In this document: positions 38,461 through 48,200 of the stretch, piece by piece
Position numbering within the stretch: position 1 is the first letter of the stretch
Layout of the letters: each line of letters starts with the position of its first letter
DNA from: Bordetella hinzii LMG 13501
GTDB lineage: Bacteria > Pseudomonadota > Gammaproteobacteria > Burkholderiales > Burkholderiaceae_B
Direction: 5' to 3'
Assembly (NCBI RefSeq): GCF_001548475.1
Contig: NZ_LRUJ01000008.1
Coordinates: forward strand, 62,001-126,000
DNA length: 64,000 nucleotides
Notes under the pieces: model-generated
What the model was told of the DNA's origin: nothing
Databases searched by the model: none
The model's input: the letters and a program-made list of their open reading frames with translations, nothing else
Program-made: the position numbers and the translations under genes

Positions 38461-39348
38461 ATGAGTCGACGCCACGCCCTCATCCTGCTTGTGCTGGTCG
38501 CCATCTGCTGGGGGCTGAACTGGCCCTTCGGCAAAATGCTGCTCGAAGACCTGCCGCCTTTGTGGATCGTCCTGCTGCGCTCGGCGCTGGGCACGGTGGC
38601 GCTGTTCATGCTGTGCCTGGCGCGCCGGCGGCTGGTGTGGCCGCGCCGCGGCGATTGGCCGGTGATCGCTTCGGTCGGCGTCTTGCACATGACCGCGTTC
38701 TCGGCCTTGGTGAGCGTGGGCTTGAACCATGTCAGCGCGGGCCGTTCGGTCCTGCTGGCCTATACGACGCCGTTGTGGGTGTTGCCGTTGGCTGCCGTGG
38801 TGCTGCGCGAGCGGCCCGCCCGGGGCCAGTGGCTGGGGGCGGCGCTGGCCTTGACGGGCTTGCTGGTGTTGTTCCAGCCGGCCGGTTTCGATTGGCGCGA
38901 CAGCGCTGCCTGGCGCGGCAATGTCCTGATCCTGCTGGGCGCCATGTGCTGGGCCGGCAGCATCGTCTACATCCGGGCGCACCGCTGGCTGACGCCGCCT
39001 TTCGAGCTCACTTTCTGGCAAGCCTTGCTGGCCACCTTGCTGCTCTTGCCTCTCACGCTGGCGCTGGAAGGCCCGCCGCGATTCTCGCTGGGCGCGCGCG
39101 ACTTTGGCCTGCTGCTTTATGGCGGGGTGTTCGCCATCGCGGTGGCTTACTGGGCGCTCACCACGGTCAATCGCGCGATTCCGTCGGGGCTGACCTCACT
39201 GGGCCTGCTGCTGGTGCCGGTGGTGGGCATCCTCAGTTCGCGGATGTTGCTGGGCGAGCAGCCGGGGCTGGAGCTGGCCATTGCCGCGCTGTGCATTATT
39301 TCCGGCGTGGTGACCAGTCTTTGGGCAAGGCCATCCGGGCGGGGGTAA
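38461..39348 (+). CDS. EamA/DMT-family membrane transporter
   Basis: This drug/metabolite transporter-superfamily protein of 295 residues has ten predicted spans forming two EamA repeats. The first includes AICWGLNWPFGKMLLEDLPPLW and the second MCWAGSIVYIRAHRW. An in-frame ATG at 38431 would add ten residues. A TAGAAT (38427-38432) is a candidate -10. Members export small metabolites, but the substrate cannot be told from sequence. Confidence 0.87.
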   Translation: MSRRHALILLVLVAICWGLNWPFGKMLLEDLPPLWIVLLRSALGTVALFMLCLARRRLVWPRRGDWPVIASVGVLHMTAFSALVSVGLNHVSAGRSVLLAYTTPLWVLPLAAVVLRERPARGQWLGAALALTGLLVLFQPAGFDWRDSAAWRGNVLILLGAMCWAGSIVYIRAHRWLTPPFELTFWQALLATLLLLPLTLALEGPPRFSLGARDFGLLLYGGVFAIAVAYWALTTVNRAIPSGLTSLGLLLVPVVGILSSRMLLGEQPGLELAIAALCIISGVVTSLWARPSGRG

Positions 39349-39386
39349 GATGGGCATCAATGTGTTTCTCGTCCACAGGCCCCGCC

Positions 39387-40319
39387 ATGTCAGAACCGCG
39401 TCTGGATTCCGTCACCTGCGTCAGTCCGGCAGGATTTCATCGCATGGCCTATTGGGAGTGGGGCGACCCTGACAATGCGCGCGTGCTGGTGTGCGTGCAT
39501 GGCTTGACGCGCAACGGGCGGGATTTCGACCATCTGGCCCGGCGTCTGTCGACGCGCTACCGGGTGGTGTGCCCGGATGTCGTGGGGCGCGGACAATCGG
39601 ATTGGCTGGGCAACCCCATGCACTACACCATTGCCCAATATGCTTCGGACATGATGACGTTGCTGGCGCGCTTGCAGCCGGCGACGCTGGCCTGGGTGGG
39701 CACCTCCATGGGCGGGCTGATCGGCCTGGGCCTGGCGGGCGCGCTGGGCATGGCGCGCCAGGCCCACGCCACGCAGGCCCATGCGGGCATGCCCTTGCCC
39801 GCGACGCAAGAACTGCGGTTCGACCGCATCGTGTTGAACGATGTGGGCCCGCGCCTGCAGCGCGCGGCGCTGGACCGCATTTGCGAGAACGTCGGCACGC
39901 CGGGGATTTTCAACACCTTTGCAGAGGCCGTGCAGGCCACCAAGCTGGCCTGCGCCACGTTCGGGCCGCATAGCGAGGCGCACTGGAGCGAGTTGGCCGA
40001 CCACAGCTATGTGCGCGAGGGCCAGCACTGGATCAAGCGCTACGACCTCAATATCGCGCTGGCGTTGGCCGCCCAGGCCAGCCCGCAGGCCTATGAGGCG
40101 GGCGAGCATTTGCTCTGGCATGCCTATGAAGGGCTGGATTGTCCCATCCTGGTGCTGCGCGGCGAGCAATCGGATCTGTTGACCGAGGCCACCGTGCAGG
40201 AGATGCGCCGGCGCAATCCGCGCACGCAGGAGCGGGTGTTTGCCGGGGTCGGGCATGCGCCCACCCTCATGACGCCCGAACAGATCGAACCCGTCGCCCG
40301 CTTCCTGGAGGCGGGCTGA
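39387..40319 (+). CDS. Alpha/beta-fold hydrolase
   Basis: This 310-residue alpha/beta hydrolase has the oxyanion HGLTRNGRDFD, nucleophile Ser107 in GTSMGG, an acid in LRGEQSDLLT and base His in GVGHAPTL. The lid region after residue 110 has an insert (MARQAHATQAHAGMPLPATQ) that would shape the pocket. Close relatives are annotated as generic esterases or hydrolases. TAAGAT at 39346-39351 may be its -10. The substrate is unknown. Confidence 0.85.
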   Translation: MSEPRLDSVTCVSPAGFHRMAYWEWGDPDNARVLVCVHGLTRNGRDFDHLARRLSTRYRVVCPDVVGRGQSDWLGNPMHYTIAQYASDMMTLLARLQPATLAWVGTSMGGLIGLGLAGALGMARQAHATQAHAGMPLPATQELRFDRIVLNDVGPRLQRAALDRICENVGTPGIFNTFAEAVQATKLACATFGPHSEAHWSELADHSYVREGQHWIKRYDLNIALALAAQASPQAYEAGEHLLWHAYEGLDCPILVLRGEQSDLLTEATVQEMRRRNPRTQERVFAGVGHAPTLMTPEQIEPVARFLEAG

Positions 40320-40340
40320 CAGAACAGGGACGGACGGTAT

Positions 40341-40369
40341 TTTCCAGCCCGTCCGGCCGGGCCTACAAT
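40341..40369 (+). promoter_or_regulatory. Promoter giving a leaderless PHP-gene transcript
   Basis: TTTCCA (40341-40346), a 17-base spacer and TACAAT (40364-40369) form a sigma-70-type promoter. The start of transcription would be near 40376, exactly the A of the ATG. No ribosome-binding site fits between. Confidence 0.6.
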
Positions 40370-40375
40370 AGCCCC

Positions 40376-41221
40376 ATGGACAGCGCCCGCCTCAATATCG
40401 ACCTGCATTGCCATTCCACGGTGTCCGACGGCATGTTGCCGCCGGCCGAGGTGGCCCGCCGCGCCCGCGCCAATGGCGTGGACGTCTGGGCCCTGACCGA
40501 CCATGACGAGGTGGGCGGCCTGGACGAGGCCCGCGCGGCGGCCGCCGAAGTCGGGCTGCGCTATTTCACGGGCGCGGAGATCTCGGTCACCTGGGCCGGG
40601 CAGACGGTGCATATCGTGGGCCTGTGCTTTGACGACAAGGACCGCACCCTGGTCGAGGGCCTGCGCAAGACGCGCGCCGGCCGCGCCGGCCGCGCGCTGC
40701 GGATAGGCGAGCGCCTGGCGGCCCTGGGCATGCCCGGCGCCTATGAGGGCGCCTTGCCCTTCGCCGGCAATCCCGAGCTCATCAGCCGCACGCATTTTGC
40801 CCGCTATCTGGTCGAGGCGGGCTATTGCCCCGATGTGCAGACCGTGTTCAACAAATACCTGGGCGACGACTGCCCGGGGCATGAACCCATGCAATGGGCC
40901 ACCCTGGCCGAGGCCGTGGGCTGGATACGCGGGGCGGGCGGCCGCGCCGTGATCGCGCATCCCGGCCGCTACAAATACACGCCCTTGCAGTTCGCGGCGC
41001 TGTTCGACGAGTTTCTGCAGCTCGGCGGCGAAGGTATCGAAGTGGTGACCGGCAGCCATACCGCGCAAGAGGCCGTGCACTACGCGGGCGTGGCCCGGCG
41101 TTATGGTTTCCTGGCCTCGCGCGGTTCGGACTTCCACAGCGCGGGCGAAAGCAAGGCCGACCTGGGCCGCCTGCCGCCCCTGCCGGACGATCTGAAGCCG
41201 GTCTGGCACGACTGGCTCTGA
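40376..41221 (+). CDS. PHP-domain phosphoesterase (TrpH/RNase AM-like)
   Basis: This polymerase-and-histidinol-phosphatase-domain protein of 281 residues has metal motifs DLHCHSTVSDG (His11, His13), TDHDEVGG, GAEISVTW, AVIAHPGRY and SDFHS. These match E. coli YciV/RNase AM, which trims 5' ends of RNA and hydrolyses 3',5'-bisphosphonucleotides. That exact activity is an inference by family. The spacing to greB is 54 bases. Confidence 0.88.
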   Translation: MDSARLNIDLHCHSTVSDGMLPPAEVARRARANGVDVWALTDHDEVGGLDEARAAAAEVGLRYFTGAEISVTWAGQTVHIVGLCFDDKDRTLVEGLRKTRAGRAGRALRIGERLAALGMPGAYEGALPFAGNPELISRTHFARYLVEAGYCPDVQTVFNKYLGDDCPGHEPMQWATLAEAVGWIRGAGGRAVIAHPGRYKYTPLQFAALFDEFLQLGGEGIEVVTGSHTAQEAVHYAGVARRYGFLASRGSDFHSAGESKADLGRLPPLPDDLKPVWHDWL

Positions 41222-41275
41222 GTCTCCCTTCCTGACCTGGCGCCCGGCGGGCGCCTCATTCGCAGTGGTTTTGCC

Positions 41276-41827
41276 ATGAACAAGGCTTTTGTCAAAGAAT
41301 CCGATCGCGACGACGACGAGGATGTGCCGCAGGCGCAGGCATTGCCGGCGGGCACGCGCAACTACATGACGCCCGAGGGCTATGCGCGGCTGCGCGACGA
41401 GCTGGCCCACTTGATGAATGTCGAGCGGCCCGGCGTGGTGCAGGTCGTCTCCTGGGCGGCGTCCAATGGCGACCGTTCCGAGAACGGCGATTATCTCTAT
41501 GGCAAGAAGCGGCTGCGCGAAATCGACCGGCGCATGCGCTTTTTGACCAAGCGGCTGGATATCGCCGAGGTGGTCGATGCCTCGCAGCAACCCAACCGCG
41601 ACCAGGTTTTCTTCGGCGCCACCGTGGTCTATGCCGACAAGGCCGGCGAAGAACATACGGTGACCATCGTGGGCGTGGACGAGGCCGAGCCGCTGGCGGG
41701 CAAGATCAGCTGGATTTCGCCGGTGGCGCGCGCCCTCATCAAGGCCCGCGAAGGCGACACCGTGGTCCTGCGCACCCCGGGCGGGGTGGAGGAGCTGGAT
41801 ATCCTGGAGGTCCGCTACCCGGACTGA
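41276..41827 (+). CDS. greB: Transcription elongation factor GreB
   Basis: GreB rescues backtracked RNA polymerase by stimulating transcript cleavage. The product has 183 residues. The N-terminal coiled-coil carries the acidic tip ASNGDRSENGDYLYGKKRLREIDRR, and the C-terminal FKBP-like domain contains VFFGATVVYADKAGEEHTVTIVG. A 25-residue acidic, Gln-rich N-terminal extension precedes the usual start at YMTPEGY. The Glu-rich and basic patches suit GreB rather than GreA. Confidence 0.93.
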   Translation: MNKAFVKESDRDDDEDVPQAQALPAGTRNYMTPEGYARLRDELAHLMNVERPGVVQVVSWAASNGDRSENGDYLYGKKRLREIDRRMRFLTKRLDIAEVVDASQQPNRDQVFFGATVVYADKAGEEHTVTIVGVDEAEPLAGKISWISPVARALIKAREGDTVVLRTPGGVEELDILEVRYPD

Positions 41828-41852
41828 AGGCCGCGGCCGGACCGGCAAAGAA

Positions 41853-41881
41853 ACGGGCGCTGGCTTGTGGCCAGCGCCCGT
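41853..41881 (-). terminator. Terminator of the TRAP operon (shared with greB)
   Basis: ACGGGCGCTGG / CCAGCGCCCGT form an 11-bp stem with a 7-base loop. On the minus strand it is followed by TTTCTTT, so it ends the dctQMP transcript; on the plus strand the T-run is weaker. Confidence 0.8.
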
Positions 41882-41955
41882 GGTTTGGAAGGGATTATTG
41901 ACGCCCCTGCCTTGCGTCGGTGGCATGCGCCACCGCTTCCCCCTTGGGCTGCTGC

Positions 41956-42984
41956 TTATTTCTTGCGGTTGGCGATGGACTTCTCGGCCATGTTGACGAG
42001 GTCTTCGCCGATCTGTTTTTTCCACTTGTCGTAGACGGCCTTGGTGGCGGCCACGAAAGCGGCGTGCTGGCCGGCATCCAGGCTGGTGACCGTCACGCCA
42101 TGTCCCTCGATCTCCTTGAGCAGGGAGGGGTCCTCGGGCGTGACGCCCTTGCGGGCGATGACGATCTGTTGCTTGGCCGAATCCAGCGCCGCCTGGCGCA
42201 CGATCTCGCGGTCTTTTTCGCTCCATGAGTTCCAGACGTCGCGGTTGACCACGTAGATGAGCGGGTCGGCCACGTAGTTCCACAGCGTCAGGTATTTTTG
42301 GCCCACAGTGTAGAGCTTGGAGCCGGTATAAATCGACAGGGGGTTTTCCTGACCATCCACCGCGCCGCTGGCCAGCGCCGGCTGGGCGTCGGCCCAGCTC
42401 ATCTGGGTGGGATTGGCGCCCAGGGCCGTGAAGGTGTCGATGTACAGCGGCGAACCCACCACGCGCAGCTTCATGCCCTTCATGTCGGCCGGCGTCTTGA
42501 TCTCGCGCTTGGAGTTTGAGAGCTGGCGGTAGCCGTTCTCACCCCAGGCCAGCGGCACGACGCCCGCCTTGTCGATGTACTTGAACATCTCCTTGCCCAC
42601 CTCGCCTTGGACCAGCGCGTCGATGGCGGCGTAGTCCGGCATCAGGAAGGGCAGGGAGAACAGGTTGAGCTGCTTGACCTGGGGCGACCAGTTGATGGTC
42701 GAGCCCACGGCCATGTCGATCACGCCCTGGCGGATGGCCGTGAATTCGCGGGTCTGGTCGCCCTGCACGAGCGAGGTGCCCGGATACACCTTGATGTTGA
42801 TGCGGCCCTGGGTGCGTTCGCGCACCAGGTTGGCCCAGATCTCGGCGCCCTGGCCCCAGGGGAAGGTGGTGCCCACCACGATGGACAGCTTGTATTCCGG
42901 CTTGTAGGTCTGCGCCTGGGCCTGGGGCAGGGCCAGGGTGGTGGCAGCCAGCAGGGCCGCGCCGAACAGTCTGGATAGCTTCAT
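41956..42984 (-). CDS. TRAP transporter periplasmic substrate-binding protein DctP-type
   Basis: This extracytoplasmic receptor of a TRAP uptake system has 342 residues. A signal peptide (about 1-24, cleavage after AQA) precedes the DctP domain. GQENPLSIYTGSKLYTVGQKYLTLWNY and GMKLRVVGSPLYIDTFTALGANPTQMSWAD include the Arg that grips carboxylates. It follows dctM after 42 bases. TRAP receptors usually bind organic acids; the specific ligand is not inferable. Confidence 0.93.
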   Translation of the reverse strand: MKLSRLFGAALLAATTLALPQAQAQTYKPEYKLSIVVGTTFPWGQGAEIWANLVRERTQGRINIKVYPGTSLVQGDQTREFTAIRQGVIDMAVGSTINWSPQVKQLNLFSLPFLMPDYAAIDALVQGEVGKEMFKYIDKAGVVPLAWGENGYRQLSNSKREIKTPADMKGMKLRVVGSPLYIDTFTALGANPTQMSWADAQPALASGAVDGQENPLSIYTGSKLYTVGQKYLTLWNYVADPLIYVVNRDVWNSWSEKDREIVRQAALDSAKQQIVIARKGVTPEDPSLLKEIEGHGVTVTSLDAGQHAAFVAATKAVYDKWKKQIGEDLVNMAEKSIANRKK

Positions 42985-43026
42985 GGTGTCTCCTCCGTTT
43001 GTGCTTGCTTTGTTATGGGGCGGGGC

Positions 43027-44325
43027 CTAATAGCCCAGCCGATGCGGCAACCAGAGTGCCAGTTGCGGATAGGCCAGCACCGCGATCAGCACGACCATCA
43101 TCCCGGCCAGCAGCCACAGCACCCAGGGCACGGTCGATTCCATGGGCACGCGCGCGATGCGGCAGGACACCATGAGGTTGACGGCCAGCGGCGGCGTGAA
43201 CTGCCCCAGCGCCACCTTCAGGGTCAGGATGACGCCAAACCATACCGGGTCCCAGCCGTAGGCATTGGCGATGGGCATGAGCAGCGGCACGAAGATCAGG
43301 AAGATGGAAATGCCGTCCAGGAACATGCCCACCGTCATCAGCAGCACGATCAAGAGCGCCAGCACGCCGTACTCGCCCAGGCCGGAATTGACGATGGCAT
43401 GGGTGATGGGATCGATGACGCTCAGGGTGGACAGGGCCCAGGCGAAGATGCCGGCCAGCGTGACCACCATCATGATGACCGCCGACAGCTCGGCGGCCTC
43501 GCGCAGAATGGGAAACAGATCGCGGACCTTGATCGTGCGGTGCACGCACATGCCCACGAACAGGCCATAGAAGACCGCGACCACGGCCGCTTCGGTCGGC
43601 GTGAACCAGCCCATGCGCATGCCGCCCAGGATGAGGACGGGCGCGGCCAGGCCCCAGAGCGCTTCGCGCAGGCTGGCCCAGAAGGGCGGCCGGGGCAGCT
43701 TGGCCTCCAGGTGGCCCATGCCATGTTTGCGCGCCATCCACACGGCCGGGACGATGAGCGCGAAGCCGGCCAGGATGCCGGGCACCATGCCGGCGGCGAA
43801 CAGCGCGGGCACCGAAGCCTGGGGCACCAGCACCGAATAGATGATGAAGGCCACCGACGGCGGGATGAGGATGTCGGTGGCCGCGCCGGCCGCGACCACG
43901 GCGGCCGAATACGGCTTGGGATAGCCGGCGCGCGACATGGCGGCGATCATGACCGCGCCCACGGCGGCCGCGCAGGCCGGGCCCGACCCGGAGATCCCGC
44001 CCAGGAACATCGCCACGAAGATCGAGATCAGGGGCAGCATGCCCGGGCCCCGCCCGACGATGGCGGTGGCGAAATCCACCAGCCGCTTGGCCACGCCCGA
44101 GCGGTCGAAAATCGAGCCGACCAGCACGAACATGGGGATGGCCAGCAGGGGATACTTGGCCAGGCCGGCGTAGAAGTTCTGCGGCACGGCCAGCAGGCCG
44201 AACCAGCTGACGTCGGCATTGGACAGCGCGATGGCGGCCGTGCCGGCCAGGCCTAGCGCCACGCCCACGGGCACGCCGATGACCATCAGGCCGATGAAGA
44301 CGAGAAACAGCAGCGTGGCGATCAT
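43027..44325 (-). CDS. TRAP transporter large permease DctM-type
   Basis: The large 12-span channel subunit has 432 residues. It starts MIATLLFLVFIGLMVIGVPVGVALG; the open frame upstream is ignored because this is the normal N-terminus. Conserved SGSGPACAAAVGAVMIAAM and PPSVAFIIYSVL motifs are seen. Its start overlaps the end of dctQ by four bases. It uses the sodium gradient to drive uptake together with DctQ and DctP. Confidence 0.94.
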   Translation of the reverse strand: MIATLLFLVFIGLMVIGVPVGVALGLAGTAAIALSNADVSWFGLLAVPQNFYAGLAKYPLLAIPMFVLVGSIFDRSGVAKRLVDFATAIVGRGPGMLPLISIFVAMFLGGISGSGPACAAAVGAVMIAAMSRAGYPKPYSAAVVAAGAATDILIPPSVAFIIYSVLVPQASVPALFAAGMVPGILAGFALIVPAVWMARKHGMGHLEAKLPRPPFWASLREALWGLAAPVLILGGMRMGWFTPTEAAVVAVFYGLFVGMCVHRTIKVRDLFPILREAAELSAVIMMVVTLAGIFAWALSTLSVIDPITHAIVNSGLGEYGVLALLIVLLMTVGMFLDGISIFLIFVPLLMPIANAYGWDPVWFGVILTLKVALGQFTPPLAVNLMVSCRIARVPMESTVPWVLWLLAGMMVVLIAVLAYPQLALWLPHRLGY

Positions 44326-44855
44326 TCCCCGGCCTCCGGTCGGCGGCGCGCCAGGCGGATCAGCGATCCCAGCACGCGCAAGGTGATGCCGGCCGAGAAA
44401 ATGGGCAGCCAGATGGAGTACCACCAAGTTGGCACGCCGATGGCGGGCGAGGTTTCCTCGAAGCGGAACTCGTCGTAGACCAGGCGGGTCGACAGCACGG
44501 TAAGCAGGGCAAAGAAAGCCAGCACGCAGACGTTGGCGATCAGGCCCAGGATGCGCTGGCGTCGTGGCGTGCCGTTATCGGCGATGATCTCGATACGGAT
44601 GTGGTGATTGCGCACAAAGGCCAGGCTGCCGCCGGCCATGGTCAGCACGATCAGCAGGAAAACGGAGATTTCCTCGGTCCAGGCGAATGACTGGTCGGTC
44701 AGGTAGCGGACCACGACATTGCCGAAGGTGATCAGGGCCAGGGCGGCCAGCAGGATCACGGCCAGCCAGTCCTCGATGGCAAGAGGAACTTTGACCGGGG
44801 GATCGGTTTCCGTGGGGATGATCGGTTCGAGCGGCTCTTCTTGGGGGCGTTGCAT
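44322..44855 (-). CDS. TRAP transporter small permease DctQ-type
   Basis: This four-span subunit has 177 residues if started at MQRPQEEPLEPI. It has an unusually long, Pro/Glu-rich cytoplasmic N-terminus of about 28 residues before the first span (IEDWLAVILLAALALITFGNVVVRY). The FAWTEEISVFLLIVLTMAGGSLAF segment is diagnostic. The end overlaps dctM by four bases. Its promoter lies in the divergent region to purL that holds a perfect 14-bp palindrome. Confidence 0.9.
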   Translation of the reverse strand: MQRPQEEPLEPIIPTETDPPVKVPLAIEDWLAVILLAALALITFGNVVVRYLTDQSFAWTEEISVFLLIVLTMAGGSLAFVRNHHIRIEIIADNGTPRRQRILGLIANVCVLAFFALLTVLSTRLVYDEFRFEETSPAIGVPTWWYSIWLPIFSAGITLRVLGSLIRLARRRPEAGE

Positions 44856-45234
44856 CACGAACTGCGGCAAAGGCTGATGAACAGCTCTGATAGGTGGGGG
44901 GAGGCTGCATCCTACCGTCGGGAAATCGTCGCATGTCTTCGTGTTTTCCCGTGGTGCGGGGCGATTGCAACATGTTGCACGGCAGCAATTTGGGCTTACA
45001 TGGGGCTGAAACTCGCGGCAACGGCGGTGGCATGCGTCATGGGGAGGTCCGGCCCGGCGGAATATGCTGCGTCGCAATAGGGGGGCGCCCGCCTTTTTGG
45101 ATGATTTTGTAACAACTGAGGCCGGCCGGCGCTTCGCGCGGGAAATCCGCTTCCTTGGGGTTTGGTCCGGGTTTACCCCGCCAAGCAGGTAAAATCACGT
45201 TTTGTTCCTCTTTCTTCCCTACGGCGCCCGCATC
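44856..45234. other. Intergenic region between dctQ and purL
   Basis: This 379-base divergent region has no convincing gene. It carries a 14-bp palindrome (separate entry) near the dctQ side. On the purL side TAAAAT (45190-45195, as GGTAAAATC) is a likely -10 for purL with no good -35. I see no purine riboswitch, PurR-like box or tRNA. Confidence 0.6.
44966..44979. promoter_or_regulatory. Perfect 14-bp palindrome, candidate TRAP-operon operator
   Basis: TGCAACATGTTGCA is perfectly self-complementary and lies 111 bases upstream of the dctQ start. It has the shape of a GntR- or LacI-family site. No such regulator gene is next to it. Function is inferred. Confidence 0.5.
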
Positions 45235-48200
45235 GTGTCCCTTGTCCAGCATCTGCCCGGTTCCTCCGTCCTGTCCTCGTTTCGCCGTGAGCGGCTTCTC
45301 GCGCAACTGAAAAAGGCCGGTCTGCCGGTGGCGGACGTATCCGCCCGCTACGAACATTTCGTGCAAACCGACAAGGCCTTGTCCGCCGAGCAGCAGGCCC
45401 ACCTCGTCCAACTGCTGGATTACGGCACGCCGGTCGCCGGCGAGCCCGCCGCCAAGAGCCTGGCGCTGCTGGTCATCCCGCGCCTGGGCACGATTTCGCC
45501 CTGGGCGAGCAAGGCCACCGACATCGCGCACAACTGTGGCCTGGACAGCGTGCACCGCATCGAGCGCGGCGTGCGCTACTTCATCACGCCCGAGCGCGGC
45601 CTGCTGGGCAGCAAGTCCTTCGACGCCGACATGCTGGCGCGCGCGGCCGACTGCCTGCATGACCGCATGACCGAGACCGTGGTGCAGGGCGATTTCGACG
45701 GCCAGGCGCTGTTCACGCCGCTGGCCGGCAAGCCCATGCGCACCGTGGCCGTCAAGGCCGAGGGGCGCGCCGCGCTGGAAGCGGCCAACACAAGCCTGGG
45801 CCTGGCCCTGTCCGACGACGAGATCGATTACCTGGCCAAGGCTTTCGGCGACCTGGACCGCGACCCCACCGACGTGGAGCTGATGATGTTCGCGCAGGCC
45901 AACAGCGAGCACTGCCGCCACAAGATCTTCAACGCCGAGTGGGTCATCGACGGCCAGGCGCAGCCCAATACGCTGTTCGGCATGATCCGCGCCACGCACA
46001 AGGCCCAACCCGAGGGCACGGTGGTGGCCTATTCGGACAACGCGGCCATCATGGAAGGCGGCCCCGCGCAGCGTTTCCAGGCCGGCGTGCCGGGCGTGGC
46101 CGGCCAGGGCGCCGAGGCCGCGCGCTATGTGCGCCGCGACACCGTCGTGCACACGCTGATGAAGGTAGAGACGCACAACCACCCGACCGCCATCGCGCCC
46201 TTCCCGGGCGCGGCGACCGGCGCCGGCGGCGAGATCCGCGACGAGGGCGCCACCGGGCGCGGCTCCAAGCCCAAGGCCGGCCTGACCGGCTTCACGGTCT
46301 CGCACCTGCGCTTTGACGATGCGCTGCAGCCCTGGGAGGCCGATCATCACGGCCTGCCGGACCGCATCGCCTCGCCGCTGTCCATCATGATCGACGGGCC
46401 CATTGGCGGCGCGGCGTTCAACAATGAATTCGGCCGGCCCAATCTGCTGGGCTATTTCCGCAGTTTCGAGCAGACCGCCGGCGGCACGCGCTGGGGCTAT
46501 CACAAGCCCATCATGATCGCGGGCGGCCTGGGCAGCATCGACGCCGGCCTGACGCACAAGGATCCGCTGCCGCCGGGCGCCTTGCTGGTGCAGCTGGGCG
46601 GGCCGGGCTTTCGCATCGGCATGGGCGGCGGCGCCGCCTCCAGCATGAGCGTGGGCAGCAACTCGGCCGAGCTGGATTTCGATTCCGTGCAGCGCGGCAA
46701 CCCCGAGCTGGAGCGCCGCGCCCAGGAAGTCATCGACCGCTGCTGGCAGCAGGGCGAGGCCAATCCCATCCTGGCCATCCACGACGTGGGCGCCGGCGGC
46801 CTGTCCAATGCCTTCCCCGAACTGGTCAATGACGCCGGCCGCGGCGCGATCTTCGACCTCAAGCGCGTGCCGCTGGAGGAGTCCGGCCTGTCGCCGGCCG
46901 AGATCTGGAGCAATGAATCGCAGGAGCGCTATGTGCTGGCCATCCTGCCGCAGGACCTGGCGCGCTTCGAGGCCATCGCCCAGCGCGAACGCTGTCCGTA
47001 TGCAGTCGTTGGCGTGGCGACCGAAGAGCGCCAGCTGCGCGTGGTCGACGGCGAGGGCCTGCCCGGGCTGGACACCGTGCGCGCGCAGGGCGCCGGCGAA
47101 GTCCGTCCGGTCGATGTGCCTATCGACGTGATCCTCGGCAAGCCGCCTCGCATGACGCGCGATGTGCAGCGCCTGCCGGGCGTATCGGCGCCGCTGGACC
47201 TGGCCGGCATCGAGCTGACCGAAGCCGCCTATCGCGTGTTGCGCCACCCCACCGTGGCCAACAAGAGTTTCCTCATCACCATCGGCGACCGCACCGTGGG
47301 CGGCCTGTCCAGCCGCGACCAGATGGTCGGGCCGTGGCAGATCCCGGTGGCCGACGCCGCCGTGACGCTGGCCGATTACGAGGGCTTCCGCGGCGAAGCC
47401 ATGTCCATGGGCGAGCGCACGCCGCTGGCCATGCTGGATGCGCCGGCCTCGGGCCGCATGGCCGTGGCCGAGGCGCTCACCAACCTGGTCTCGGCCGATG
47501 TGGCGCGCCTGGAGGACATCAAGCTGTCGGCCAACTGGATGGCCGCCTGCGGCGTGCCAGGCCAGGACGCGGCGCTGTATGACACCGTCTCGGCCGTGAG
47601 CGAGCTGTGCCAGGCCGTGGGCCTGTCGATTCCGGTGGGCAAGGACTCGCTGTCCATGAAGACCACCTGGACCGAGGATGGCCAGGCGCGCCAGGTCGTC
47701 GCGCCCGTGTCGCTCATCGTGACCGCCTTCTCGCCCGTGGGCGACGTGCGCGCCAGCCTCACGCCGCAGCTGCGCGGCGATGCCGGCGACAGCGTGCTGA
47801 TCTTCATCGACCTGGGCCGCGGACGCCACCGCATGGGGGGCTCCATCCTGGCGCAGGTCTACAACCAGGTCGGCGAGACGGTGCCCGATATCGACCAGCC
47901 GCAGGATCTGCGCGCCTTCTTCGTGACCATCCGCACCCTGGCCGAGGCCGGCACCATCCTGGCGTATCACGACCGCTCCGATGGCGGCCTGTTCGCCACC
48001 GTGGCCGAAATGGCGTTTGCCGGCCGCACCGGCGTGTCGATCAACCTCGACATGCTGACCTTCGATCCGCAGTCGGCCGATTGGGGCGACTACAAGATCC
48101 GTCCGGAACAGGTGGCCGTCCAGCGCGACGAGCTTACGCTCAAGGCCCTGTTCTCCGAGGAAGCCGGCGCCGTCATCCAGGTGCCGGCCTCGGAGCGCGA

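Noticed and set aside
38562-40319. A 585-residue apparent fusion of a transporter-region frame and the alpha/beta hydrolase
   Set aside because: The N-terminal part is out of frame with the EamA gene and has Gly/Arg/Ala-rich shadow composition. The hydrolase has its own start at 39387.
44856-45234. Possible riboswitch or small RNA upstream of purL
   Set aside because: I could find no purine-riboswitch core, PurR-like box or convincing stem set. Only a palindrome and a -10-like element are visible.
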